This document shows positions 27,283-35,854 of a stretch of 45,840 nt of DNA, piece after piece. The notes below the pieces were generated by a model. That model saw only the letters and a list, made by a program, of their open reading frames with translations, was not told the origin of the DNA and ran no database searches. The stretch covers positions 1 to 45,840 of the forward strand of contig DHFW01000048.1 in NCBI GenBank assembly GCA_002402465.1, in the 5' to 3' direction. Numbering within the stretch: the first letter of the stretch is position 1; each line of letters starts with the position of its first letter. The DNA comes from Bacteroidales bacterium UBA4814. Lineage in GTDB: Bacteria; Bacteroidota; Bacteroidia; Bacteroidales; UBA7960. A program made the translations under genes and the position numbers.

Positions 27283-27759
27283 TTATTGCAGCAATACGGC
27301 CACAATTGCTTCGCTTTCTTTTGAAGCTTGTTTCATTACTTTGGGTACTACACCCTTCATCATGCCACCCACAAGGCCGGTGTTCATCCAGGAAACGTAA
27401 GTCTTTCCGTCGGATTTTTCGCAGACAGCCACCCGGCAAGGCAGCATCGATGTGACAATCCTTTCCTTGTCGCGGCTCAAAATTTCGTAGGCATGTTCAG
27501 GATGGCAAATTTCAAACACTTTTGCCTGCAACACCTCTTTCCCAAAGTTGGCCATGGTGTTCTGCATATCATGCGTGGCAGAAATTCTCCAGCCACTCGC
27601 CAGGGCGGATGCTTCAAAAACCTGCACCGACTGCTCAAAATCATACTTGCTTTGCTCCTCTTTAAGCATAACCGATTGTGCCGAAAGGAAAATAATAATC
27701 CCGGTTAGGATGATACCTGACAGTATTCCTGCCAAAGCAAATAAGGTTGTTTTTTTCAT
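27283..27759 (-). CDS. DUF302 domain protein, membrane-anchored
   Basis: A 158-aa protein with an N-terminal hydrophobic segment (residues about 6-27, signal or anchor) and a DUF302 domain. Motifs are SGWRISATHDMQNTMANFGK, VFEICHPEHAYEILSRD and the CRVAVCEKSDGKTYVSWMNT stretch, with the family's paired Cys around the C-terminal half. DUF302 proteins are small alpha/beta domains of unknown function, often near redox or heavy-metal genes. Nothing in this context narrows the role. Confidence 0.82.
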   Translation of the reverse strand: MKKTTLFALAGILSGIILTGIIIFLSAQSVMLKEEQSKYDFEQSVQVFEASALASGWRISATHDMQNTMANFGKEVLQAKVFEICHPEHAYEILSRDKERIVTSMLPCRVAVCEKSDGKTYVSWMNTGLVGGMMKGVVPKVMKQASKESEAIVAVLLQ

Positions 27760-27972
27760 GTCTAATGGTTTAAAGTATTTAGTTTTTTACAAAGATAATT
27801 CTTTATATTTAACTATATACATTTTTGGTTTTGTTAACAATGTGAACGGTTAAAGCATTGGCTGTTAAAGCTTTTGTCCGGGATAGGGCACAAACCCCTT
27901 TTCCCCTTTTACAGGTAAAGGCAAATCAGGAAAAATCTACAACTTAATTTGAAATGGGAAGAGGAAAAGTTT

Positions 27973-28009
27973 AAGTCAAACCTTGTTTTTGTGGAAGCAG
28001 GTCTTTGAT
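27973..28009 (-). repeat. Decayed outlying CRISPR repeat
   Basis: Aligns with the array repeat from CCTTGTTTTTGTGGAAG onward. Its first eight bases are changed (AAGTCAAA), the central T is C (AAGCAGG) and the last base is T. It is separated from the array by 101 bases that contain two hairpins (28045-28062, 28074-28104). It marks the old, trailer end. Confidence 0.75.
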
Positions 28010-28044
28010 CTCCCGGTAAAGTTAATCAATCAACCTTTTGTCTT

Positions 28045-28104
28045 TCCCGCAAAAAAGCGGGATTGTTCAGAATATGCTTTGGCTTCGCTCACTCCCCAAA
28101 GCAT
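28045..28104. repeat. Two hairpins inside the trailer end of the array
   Basis: TCCCGC-AAAAAA-GCGGGA (28045-28062) and ATGCTTTGG/CCAAAGCAT (28074-28104) lie between the decayed repeat and the array proper. The second resembles the intergenic palindromes at 5970-6005 in having a CTTCGCT loop. They may be an inserted palindromic element that ended repeat use at this end. Confidence 0.5.
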
Positions 28105-28110
28105 TTCTTC

Positions 28111-30356
28111 ACGAAAATCCTTGTTTTTGTGGAAGTAGGTCTTTGAGATTATCGGGTGTAAATCTTTGGGACGATAGTAATGGAGTCTTAATCCTTGTTT
28201 TTGTGGAAGTAGGTCTTTGAGAAAGCTAAAATACGCCATTGGTTTGGGCGGCGAAGGTCTTAATCCTTGTTTTTGTGGAAGTAGGTCTTTGAGTTTTCAG
28301 GCAAGACACACGTTGTCGAATTGCCTATAAGTGGTCTTAATCCTTGTTTTTGTGGAAGTAGGTCTTTGAGCTTTAAAAATAAAATATCATGACAGTCATT
28401 AACAAAAGTCTTAATCCTTGTTTTTGTGGAAGTAGGTCTTTGAGAAGAAATTGAGTTAGCGAAGAAGGACGGCAAGCCAGTCTTAATCCTTGTTTTTGTG
28501 GAAGTAGGTCTTTGAGACGACAGTTCTGATGCTCGTTGTGATTATTCAGAGTCTTAATCCTTGTTTTTGTGGAAGTAGGTCTTTGAGCGAGTGATTAGGA
28601 CTTATGAAAGGGGTGATACCCGTCTTAATCCTTGTTTTTGTGGAAGTAGGTCTTTGAGTACTTAAAATATTACGTGCCTATGTTGAAAATTAAGAAAGTC
28701 TTAATCCTTGTTTTTGTGGAAGTAGGTCTTTGAGGACTTCGGAGAGTTCACTATCACGAAGGGCGTGAGAATGTCTTAATCCTTGTTTTTGTGGAAGTAG
28801 GTCTTTGAGAGAACGGCAAGCCACTCCCAAAGGATGAAGGTGATCCGAGGTCTTAATCCTTGTTTTTGTGGAAGTAGGTCTTTGAGAAAACTTGCATGCG
28901 GACTTCAATTGGGGTGGAAACGTCTTAATCCTTGTTTTTGTGGAAGTAGGTCTTTGAGAATGTGTAAGACGGCCCCTGGCTTGTTTGAGCTTTCAGGTCT
29001 TAATCCTTGTTTTTGTGGAAGTAGGTCTTTGAGCGAATACGAAAACGGTTCAATTAATCTTGAACACAAAAGTCTTAATCCTTGTTTTTGTGGAAGTAGG
29101 TCTTTGAGTTAATGTCATTAACTAACTTTAAAACTGAATGGCTACACGTCTTAATCCTTGTTTTTGTGGAAGTAGGTCTTTGAGAACACTTGCAGACGAC
29201 TATTATGCTGGAAAAGCAGACGTCTTAATCCTTGTTTTTGTGGAAGTAGGTCTTTGAGTTTGAGTTGCTTATTCTGTAGATATGGGTGATTAAGGTCTTA
29301 ATCCTTGTTTTTGTGGAAGTAGGTCTTTGAGTATTTTGGTAGTAGGTTCTTAAATTGCCCATAACGGTCTTAATCCTTGTTTTTGTGGAAGTAGGTCTTT
29401 GAGGCTGGTCGTCTGTAACTATAACAAAATACGGCTCTAAGTCTTAATCCTTGTTTTTGTGGAAGTAGGTCTTTGAGTCAAAAACAAGTTTCAGAACTAA
29501 TTTAAGCGGCGTTGTCTTAATCCTTGTTTTTGTGGAAGTAGGTCTTTGAGGGCTAATCTGCAAATCATGAAGTCGGTTGTTGGCGTCTTAATCCTTGTTT
29601 TTGTGGAAGTAGGTCTTTGAGAGGAGCGCAAGTTTGCGCTTGCTCAGAAGTACAATGTCTTAATCCTTGTTTTTGTGGAAGTAGGTCTTTGAGACGAGTG
29701 TAATCCAAAACTTTACTTTCAAAAGTGGAAGTGTCTTAATCCTTGTTTTTGTGGAAGTAGGTCTTTGAGTTATGCTTGCGCAAAAATATGGAGTAACCCT
29801 GTCGGTGGTCTTAATCCTTGTTTTTGTGGAAGTAGGTCTTTGAGTGTCATTAAATTAACTAATTGACTAAAAAAATGGAGTCTTAATCCTTGTTTTTGTG
29901 GAAGTAGGTCTTTGAGCGGTCATGAAAGGGCGGGGTCAAAAATCATGAAGGTCTTAATCCTTGTTTTTGTGGAAGTAGGTCTTTGAGATTTTTACAGTGC
30001 AGTGCGTAACGGCTTCGGCTCAATAGGGTCTTAATCCTTGTTTTTGTGGAAGTAGGTCTTTGAGACTATCATTTCGGCCTCAATACGGGTTTGTTTTTTG
30101 ATGTCTTAATCCTTGTTTTTGTGGAAGTAGGTCTTTGAGTTCATTCCTAAAACTTACGAAAATGGAAAATTTGTCTTAATCCTTGTTTTTGTGGAAGTAG
30201 GTCTTTGAGGGTGATTGACGAGATGAACGAACAACACGTTAAGAGTCTTAATCCTTGTTTTTGTGGAAGTAGGTCTTTGAGCCAAGGATATCGGCTTTGA
30301 TCATTTGGTTCAGCTTATCGTCTTAATCCTTGTTTTTGTGGAAGTAGGTCTTTGAG
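28111..30356 (-). CRISPR. Type III CRISPR array: 31 repeats of 37 bp, 30 spacers
   Basis: The repeat reads, on the plus strand, from GTCTTAATCC to GGTCTTTGAG (37 bp). Thirty copies (28185 to 30356) appear identical; the leftmost (28111-28147) differs in its first five bases. Spacers are 33-40 bp, as usual for type III. Degeneracy at the left and the AT-rich leader at the right show that it is transcribed leftward on the minus strand, as are the cas genes. In that sense the repeat ends GGATTAAGAC, so mature crRNAs would carry the 8-nt 5' handle AUUAAGAC, close to the usual AUUGAAAC/G type III handle. No two spacers looked alike. ORFs inside the array are artefacts of the repeat. Confidence 0.98.
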
Positions 30357-30499
30357 TGCAATTTATGCAATTCCTTGTTTTTGAGCCTATTTAAAGGGAT
30401 AAACTGTTCGAATCGGTATTTTTTATTAAAAAAACAGGTCATTTTTTGGACTTGCAAAGTTAAGCACAATTTACAGCATTTTTGGTTATCTTTTTATTA
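30357..30499 (-). promoter_or_regulatory. CRISPR leader
   Basis: A 143-base AT-rich stretch between the first repeat and the last gene of the cas operon. It carries TAACTTTG on the minus strand (plus-strand 30455-30462), a Bacteroidota -7 box, which would start transcription about 90 bases before the first repeat. At 30372-30385 the sequence TCCTTGTTTTTGAG copies the repeat with an internal deletion. Long A/T runs follow. The leader side is inferred from the degeneracy at the other end. Confidence 0.7.
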
Positions 30500-31876
30500 T
30501 CAAACAAAAAAAACTTGCAGGGCATTGATTACTTGCCGGCCTTTGTACTGGCGTTTGGCTGCCTTTACCTTTACCCTGACACCCAGTCTCATTCCTTCAA
30601 TGGGCCCTTTCAATTTCCTTGTCCTGAAGTATATGCTTTTGCCCTCACGGGTGGTAATGAAACCATCGCCATTCAGGCCTTCATTCAAAACGGCTGTTAT
30701 CGTTCCTTCGTGCCAGGTTTCCATTTCAGAAATATCTTCATCTTTTGCCTGCTTTTGCATTTGCTTTTCCCAAAAAACCGCACATTTTTCATAGGTTTCT
30801 TTCAGATTGTTTTCAGTTACCGCCATTCCGGGCTGCTGGCTGAGCCATTGCAATTCTGATGGAATCTTCCAGCCCTGCTGTTTTCGTGCATCAAAAGCAA
30901 GTTCCAAATGCCACAGCGCTGGCCCCGGCATTGCCTGCAGATAAAACCATTGTGCCATCCGACCATAAAACCCGGCCTTATAGGCCGTTTGTCCCTGCGA
31001 AAAAAAACCCCGCCCCCAGGCCAATAAAGCTTGCCCTTCTTGCCCTGCCTGCAAATACATTTCCCCCAGCTCAACCCACAGAAACCAATCCTTCTTTTTT
31101 CGGGCTATTTCAAGCATCTTTTTTGCCGCCTCCTCGTTTTTGCCTAGCTGCTGCAGACAAAGGGCAAGCCTCCTGGCTATCCAAAGCCTGCTACTCCCCG
31201 AAATATTTCTACCTTCCTCCAAGGCCAGCTGGCACTTCGCCAAGCAGGCCTCAATAAGGCCCGAGGCATATAAAACTTTGGTGAGTTGCATATAATATTT
31301 TTCACGGTCTGATGAAAAAAACATTGGCCTTCCACTTTTGGAATTTGAGGCCGGCAACTCATTAGGCTGATCTGAAAACATCTCCGGCCCAAGCTTTTGG
31401 ATGAAACTCAGAAAACCTTCGTGAACCCCCTCCTTCTTTGGCTCAAGAACCCTGCATAGCTCAAAAAACAACCTGCTGAATAACAGGTAGTCTTCAGAAG
31501 GTTTTAATTGTTGAAGCAAAAGAATTGATTTTTCTATGGTTTTACGATCCTTGTCTGTAACCTGGTCATCCTTCTTGAAATTCCGGAACCAATCGTAAAA
31601 ACACCAGCCTGCTTCATTCAGCAATGCACGGGGTGCAGCATCAGAAAAGGTAAAACCCAAATATTGAAATAAAAAATCAATACCACTTCCTGCTTTACCC
31701 ACTTTGCGAAGGCAGTGAAGTATGTTACCCACAAGGTACTCGTTAGCAAGCACTTCTTGAGGATTAAAGCGGAGATGTACCTTTTGCTTATAAACCTCCA
31801 GGGCTTCCCCGTATCGTCCTTTTTTCCTGCATTCAAATATGCTGCGGTTAATTTGGTCAAGACTGGCTGTTGACAT
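30500..31876 (-). CDS. Uncharacterised alpha-helical (TPR-like) repeat protein with C-terminal cold-shock-like domain
   Basis: A 458-aa protein, last gene of the cas operon. Residues about 1-330 are helical and look like TPR-type pairs (YGEALEVYKQKVHL, GLIEACLAKCQLALEEGR, LALCLQQLGKNEEAAKKML, DWFLWVELGEMYLQAGQEG, PALWHLELAFDARKQ). The last 70 residues resemble a cold-shock/S1-type OB domain: WHEGTITAVLNEGLN, then GDGFITT (RNP1-like) and KSIYFRTR (RNP2-like), then the GMRLGVRVKVKAA strand. This suggests RNA or single-stranded DNA binding by a scaffold. I do not recognise a named Cas family. The ATG at 31876, 10 bases after the cas2 stop, is preferred to an upstream ATG at 31945 that would overlap cas2. 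Confidence 0.75.
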   Translation of the reverse strand: MSTASLDQINRSIFECRKKGRYGEALEVYKQKVHLRFNPQEVLANEYLVGNILHCLRKVGKAGSGIDFLFQYLGFTFSDAAPRALLNEAGWCFYDWFRNFKKDDQVTDKDRKTIEKSILLLQQLKPSEDYLLFSRLFFELCRVLEPKKEGVHEGFLSFIQKLGPEMFSDQPNELPASNSKSGRPMFFSSDREKYYMQLTKVLYASGLIEACLAKCQLALEEGRNISGSSRLWIARRLALCLQQLGKNEEAAKKMLEIARKKKDWFLWVELGEMYLQAGQEGQALLAWGRGFFSQGQTAYKAGFYGRMAQWFYLQAMPGPALWHLELAFDARKQQGWKIPSELQWLSQQPGMAVTENNLKETYEKCAVFWEKQMQKQAKDEDISEMETWHEGTITAVLNEGLNGDGFITTREGKSIYFRTRKLKGPIEGMRLGVRVKVKAAKRQYKGRQVINALQVFFV

Positions 31877-31886
31877 TGAGGCAGCA

Positions 31887-32372
31887 TTAAAAAAACAAGG
31901 TATTGCGATTTTCGAGAATGAGGTCCAGATCAATTTGCTGCCCAATGATTTTCATTGCCCTGATTTCATCCACTGACACCGGAACAAGAAAAACACTGTC
32001 GTTGTTATCATAGATTTCCTGCACTTCCTTAATGGTATTGTATATTTCCTGAAACCTATCCCTATGCGTTTGGGCAAGAAATATTGATTTTTGAACCCTG
32101 ATGCACCCTTTCCTGATCAGGTATTTGGCAATTTGGTGCCTTATCTTATGATCCTCGATATCATACATTACAAAAAAAATCATTTTTGCCGGGTTGTTAT
32201 GATGAAGTCTGTATAGCTCAAGAATTTGTTTAATCCGTTGTTCAAGGTTGTTAATTGGAACCGGGTCTTCTGCTCGGGGGCTTTGCAAGGGTTTTACGTT
32301 AGAAAGCCCCGCGTTTTTTATCATCCGCAGCTTTTCCAAAAATGTCAAGGGTTTTCGCTTTTTCACGGGCAT
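31887..32372 (-). CDS. cas2: CRISPR-associated endonuclease Cas2 with N-terminal extension
   Basis: The Cas2 core starts near residue 64 (KMIFFVMYDIEDHKIRHQIA) with the conserved Asp at D71. It continues with KGCIRVQKSIFLAQ and SVFLVPVSVDE, giving the ferredoxin fold that joins Cas1 dimers in the spacer integrase. About 60 extra residues precede it, basic at the start (MPVKKRKPL) and including a predicted helix (LEQRIKQILELYRLH). Most Cas2 proteins are 85-110 aa, so this extension is unusual and may contact the primase-polymerase. The ATG at 32372 lies one base past the stop of that gene; a longer start at 32420 would overlap it. Confidence 0.9.
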   Translation of the reverse strand: MPVKKRKPLTFLEKLRMIKNAGLSNVKPLQSPRAEDPVPINNLEQRIKQILELYRLHHNNPAKMIFFVMYDIEDHKIRHQIAKYLIRKGCIRVQKSIFLAQTHRDRFQEIYNTIKEVQEIYDNNDSVFLVPVSVDEIRAMKIIGQQIDLDLILENRNTLFF

Positions 32373-32373
32373 T

Positions 32374-33393
32374 TTAAAGGGGATTTTCCGGTCCGAAAAA
32401 ATACTCACACAAAATGCCATAAACTACTTCTGCCAGCTCAGGATCGCTTTTATTTACCGGCGTTTTTACTATTTTGTAACCGTTCTTGCCGAAAAACAGG
32501 TTCAGTTGGGCCCAACGGTCCTCCAAAGTAAAAACCATTTTTCGCCCGTAATGAATGGATGCGCTCTCTTTCAGCTCGATTCCAAAAGCCCTGACTTTCT
32601 CTTCCACCTTTTCAATGGCCTGGTCAACCTCCCGGGGAACAAAATAGGTTTTTTCCGGTTTTGTCTTGAAGTTAGGATTTAGTTTCTTTTTTATCTCCGT
32701 AAGCAAATCGCTGGTCAATGGATTCTCCTTCTCCTTTGCCACAGGAGGGCTTTCCTGTTCCATCTCGCGCAAAAGTGTCATGGCCCTTTCAACCGCCAGA
32801 TGGCTGTCGAAATCTATGATGCTTTCCATCCTTACTGGCAAGGCTTGCGGATTAAACCAAGCCTCTGCGTCAACGCTTAAAAAACAGGCTCTGGTGGCAT
32901 CACTGGTAACTTTATCAACAACCTGTTCGAGCCCGTGCTTTGCAGAAAATTGCCTGATAAACAATTTATAAAACATTGAAAATTGGTGCCGGTCATAACA
33001 TTTCTTCTCCAGCATGAAAAGAAGTTTTAGCCCGTTGTTCCCGGGAGAAGTAAAAGCAAGCTGGATGTTGGGATCAGATTTTAGTTTTTCCTTTAATTGA
33101 AGGGGCATCAGTTCCTTTTCAGAAAGGTGATCAAGGTCAAGGATAAAGCAATCGATGGAGGCAAAATTCTCCAGCCTTCGGTAAGCCGGATGAAAAATAC
33201 CGCAGGTAACATAAGGCAGCATCTTCTTCAAAGCCTGATATCTCTGGGGTTGAATGCCTGCAACAGTTCTTAATTGATTAATTTTCGACTGCAAATCACC
33301 CCCCGGCTGGCTTACCATCCTGAACAGTACCTCATTTTCAATCTTTTTCAGCGGATCATTTGCGCTGGTAATATTTTGACCTAATTGAAGCAT
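32374..33393 (-). CDS. CRISPR-associated primase-polymerase (CAPP, archaeo-eukaryotic primase superfamily)
   Basis: A 339-aa member of the archaeo-eukaryotic primase superfamily, VirE-N/BT4734-like. Motif I is D86-L-D88 (CFILDLDHLS), motif II TSPGNNGLKLLF (115-126) and motif III is around VVDKVTSDATRACFLSVD (158-175). Its place between cas1 and cas2 is that of the CAPP enzymes, which prime and extend DNA and have been shown to associate with Cas1-Cas2. It probably fills in or converts captured fragments during spacer acquisition. The C-terminal third (from about 260) is a smaller domain (RAFGIELKESASIHYGRKM) that I cannot name. Spacing is 11 bases to cas1 and 1 base to cas2. Confidence 0.87.
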   Translation of the reverse strand: MLQLGQNITSANDPLKKIENEVLFRMVSQPGGDLQSKINQLRTVAGIQPQRYQALKKMLPYVTCGIFHPAYRRLENFASIDCFILDLDHLSEKELMPLQLKEKLKSDPNIQLAFTSPGNNGLKLLFMLEKKCYDRHQFSMFYKLFIRQFSAKHGLEQVVDKVTSDATRACFLSVDAEAWFNPQALPVRMESIIDFDSHLAVERAMTLLREMEQESPPVAKEKENPLTSDLLTEIKKKLNPNFKTKPEKTYFVPREVDQAIEKVEEKVRAFGIELKESASIHYGRKMVFTLEDRWAQLNLFFGKNGYKIVKTPVNKSDPELAEVVYGILCEYFFGPENPL

Positions 33394-33404
33394 ATCAACA
33401 ACCT

Positions 33405-34382
33405 TTAGCTGTTTAAAAAAATCTGTGCAAGGTTTTGAGCATATAGCTCTATATGGGTTTCCCTTGAGCGTTGAAATCCCTTAAGGTTAATTATTTCTGT
33501 CAAATAATCATTGATGGATTGTATTAAGATCCTTTTTCCCAAGTTTTCCAGCCACCAAGAGCCATCTGCTTTTTGACTGAAGCATTCCTGATCGAAAACC
33601 TGTTGCAGACATAAACTTACAACCACATAATCAACCCACACCCTGAATATTTCAATGACATCGAAAACCAGTGCCGGCCTGTTGAAATCATCGCGGTGGT
33701 AAACTCCTATATAAGGGTCGATGCCCGCTTTTATCAGGGCTCCCTCCACTTTGCCATACATCATACCATATCCATAATTGAGCAGGCAATTGAAGGCATC
33801 CATGGCCGGGTGCTTTGAACGCTCTTCAAAACGATATTCATGCGGCAAAAAACTTTTAATTGATTCAAAATAAACTTTTGAAGCCACACCTTCCCAGCCC
33901 CTGAGGGTGGGAGCAACATCTGAAAGGGCCTGGCTTTCCAGATCATTGACTTTCTTCTTGTAATCTTCTATTCTGTGAATTCCCTTTTGAAGAATGTGTT
34001 TTTGAGTCTCATCCACCTGGTCAAAGCTTAGTAAAAATCCAATCTGGTTGTCCATTTTTTGAACAACAAGCTCCTTAACCCATCCAAAACCCTTTGGACT
34101 GTATAAAAAATCAAGTTGTTTCCGCCTGATGTTACTGATTGAACCAAATTTGATGCTCCAGACCCGGCCCGAAGGTTTGCCAGAACGATCAATGAAAATG
34201 ACGTCTATTTCGTGTTCAATGGCCAATAAGGCAGCATCCGAGCTGATGCTTGCCCCTTTGCTGATGATGATCCGTTTCAGCTTTTGTGGGTTAATGCTTT
34301 GTTTCCCCTCAGGATGTACCACCAAAAAAATTCCATTTTCAACCCTTAGTGCAGTTCCAAATGTGCTTAAAACCAATTCCAT
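33405..34382 (-). CDS. cas1: CRISPR-associated endonuclease/integrase Cas1
   Basis: A 325-aa Cas1, the integrase that inserts new spacers at the leader-repeat junction. The N-terminal beta domain (MELVLSTFGTALRVENGIFL) and the helical domain are both present. Metal ligands are probably E164 (GWEGVASKVYF), H229 (GVYHRDDFNRPALVFDVIE) and D241/E244. No reverse transcriptase is fused. It sits 48 bases after the helicase gene and 11 bases before the primase-polymerase, so the adaptation genes are cas1-CAPP-cas2. Confidence 0.96.
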   Translation of the reverse strand: MELVLSTFGTALRVENGIFLVVHPEGKQSINPQKLKRIIISKGASISSDAALLAIEHEIDVIFIDRSGKPSGRVWSIKFGSISNIRRKQLDFLYSPKGFGWVKELVVQKMDNQIGFLLSFDQVDETQKHILQKGIHRIEDYKKKVNDLESQALSDVAPTLRGWEGVASKVYFESIKSFLPHEYRFEERSKHPAMDAFNCLLNYGYGMMYGKVEGALIKAGIDPYIGVYHRDDFNRPALVFDVIEIFRVWVDYVVVSLCLQQVFDQECFSQKADGSWWLENLGKRILIQSINDYLTEIINLKGFQRSRETHIELYAQNLAQIFLNS

Positions 34383-34430
34383 TAGAGATATAATTTAATT
34401 TAAAGATGCCGCCGAGGCAAAAACACTACC

Positions 34431-35846
34431 TTAAATAATGGCCCAGTTTTCAAGGAAATTCAATTCCTGTTCTGAGCGGGTGATGGCCGTATAGGTCCAT
34501 TTAAACTTCAGTTCGGGCTCTGTGGGGTTCCACAGGCCTTTCTCAAGGATGATAAACACCCTTGGCCACTCCCCGCCCTGTGCCTTATGGCAGGTTACGG
34601 CATAGCCGTAGCGGGCACGTATGGCATTCAGATAAGGGTCGGTTAGCATAAAAGTTTTGAATTCTTCGCTGTGTTTTTTAGCGTCAATGCCTTTTTGCCG
34701 CATGCGTATCATGAAGTCTTGCGTGAGTTTAAACTCGGCTTCATTGCTCAGGCGCGAGGCAGCCAACTCCAGGTAATCTTTAATGAGCAGGCCGCGGAAC
34801 AGGCGTGGACCGGCAGGTTCGTTTACCCTGGCTTCAACGGGAATAAACCGGAGACCTGCGTGGTACTCTTCAGGCCCGGTCACCTGCAGCACCTCAATGT
34901 GCTCGCCATTGGCAATGTTGTATTTGTAATTGTTTTGTTGCACCATAAGCACTTCGCCTTTAACCAAAGCGGCGGCACCGCCGCCGTGCAACAATGCCCT
35001 GACCTGCCGGTTCACTTCGGTGGCCAGCCTGTTGCTCAGGGTAAGAAATATGCAGCCTTCATAGCCAAAGCGCCTGAACTGCCCGGCAAATTCGCTGATC
35101 ATCTGGGTGTCGAGTGCAAACACCCTGATGCCCTGGTGCCCGCCTGCCTTTAACTGCAGCCTGCCCTGGAAGTTACCCGAATGGATGACCTGCAGCAGCC
35201 GCTGTGAGTTTTCGTAAATGGCCGAACCTGCAGGGTAGCGCATCACCTGTTTCAGGTTCAGGGCGCTGCCCCTGAAGCCGAATTTTTTAATAAGATAGGG
35301 CAGCGACAGGGCAGGCGACAACCTGGAGTTAACCGGGGGCAACTGTGCGCTGTCGCCCACAAAAATGACCTTGCGGCTTCCGCCATAGCGCATAAAGTCG
35401 TCGAGTACGCTTCCTGTGCCAAAAAGGGTCAGGGCATCCGACAGGGGCTTGTCGGAGATCATGGAGCTTTCATCCACCACATACACATGGTCGGCAGAGG
35501 CAGTATTTATGTTAAGTCTGAAACGTATTCTTTTGGTCTGGGTGGCTTCATCAAGTTCGCTCACATCGAGGCTGTATATCTGGCGGTGCAGCGTCTCGGC
35601 ACTGAAGCCGGTTTTTGATGCCAGCACCTTGGCAGCCCTGCCGGTGGTGGCCAAAAGGGTTAGGGGTATTTCATGGTCGCTGCAATACTGTGCCAGGCTC
35701 TTTACCAGTGTGGTCTTGCCCGTGCCGGCATATCCGGTAAGCACAAAAACCTGCTCCTGGTTGCCCGAAATAAATTTTTTGAGCATCTCAAAAGCCTGCT
35801 TCTTTTCGGGGTTTAGCTCAAGGGTGTAGTTTGTGGTCATTGGCAT
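34431..35846 (-). CDS. RecD/Pif1-like superfamily 1 DNA helicase in the cas operon
   Basis: A 471-aa SF1B-type ATPase: Walker A GYAGTGKT (38-45), Walker B VVDESSMI (D125 E126), motif III FVGDSAQLPPV (163-172), motif V/VI region YAVTCHKAQGGEW and TYTAITRSEQ at the end. The SH3-like insert between the RecA lobes is present (about 290-360). It resembles RecD2 or small Pif1-type 5'-3' helicases. Here it lies 8 bases after the Csm6-like gene and 48 bases before cas1, well inside the operon. A helicase is not a standard type III gene; preparing or processing prespacer DNA together with the primase-polymerase is a plausible job. The start could also be the second ATG (third codon). Confidence 0.88.
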   Translation of the reverse strand: MPMTTNYTLELNPEKKQAFEMLKKFISGNQEQVFVLTGYAGTGKTTLVKSLAQYCSDHEIPLTLLATTGRAAKVLASKTGFSAETLHRQIYSLDVSELDEATQTKRIRFRLNINTASADHVYVVDESSMISDKPLSDALTLFGTGSVLDDFMRYGGSRKVIFVGDSAQLPPVNSRLSPALSLPYLIKKFGFRGSALNLKQVMRYPAGSAIYENSQRLLQVIHSGNFQGRLQLKAGGHQGIRVFALDTQMISEFAGQFRRFGYEGCIFLTLSNRLATEVNRQVRALLHGGGAAALVKGEVLMVQQNNYKYNIANGEHIEVLQVTGPEEYHAGLRFIPVEARVNEPAGPRLFRGLLIKDYLELAASRLSNEAEFKLTQDFMIRMRQKGIDAKKHSEEFKTFMLTDPYLNAIRARYGYAVTCHKAQGGEWPRVFIILEKGLWNPTEPELKFKWTYTAITRSEQELNFLENWAII

Positions 35847-35854
35847 GTAGGTTT

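Noticed and set aside
27760..27972. CRISPR leader on the left side of the array
   Set aside because: The leftmost repeats are degenerate and interrupted, and the repeat orientation with the handle at the 3' end on the minus strand places the leader at the right.
28690..29112. ORFs of 72 and 92 codons on either strand within the array (repeated LNPCFCGSRSL or KDLLPQKQGLR)
   Set aside because: They are translations of the CRISPR repeat; the periodicity equals repeat plus spacer.
32374..33393. Reverse transcriptase linked to cas1
   Set aside because: The gene has primase-type DLD and VirE-N-like motifs and no YxDD box; it is a primase-polymerase.
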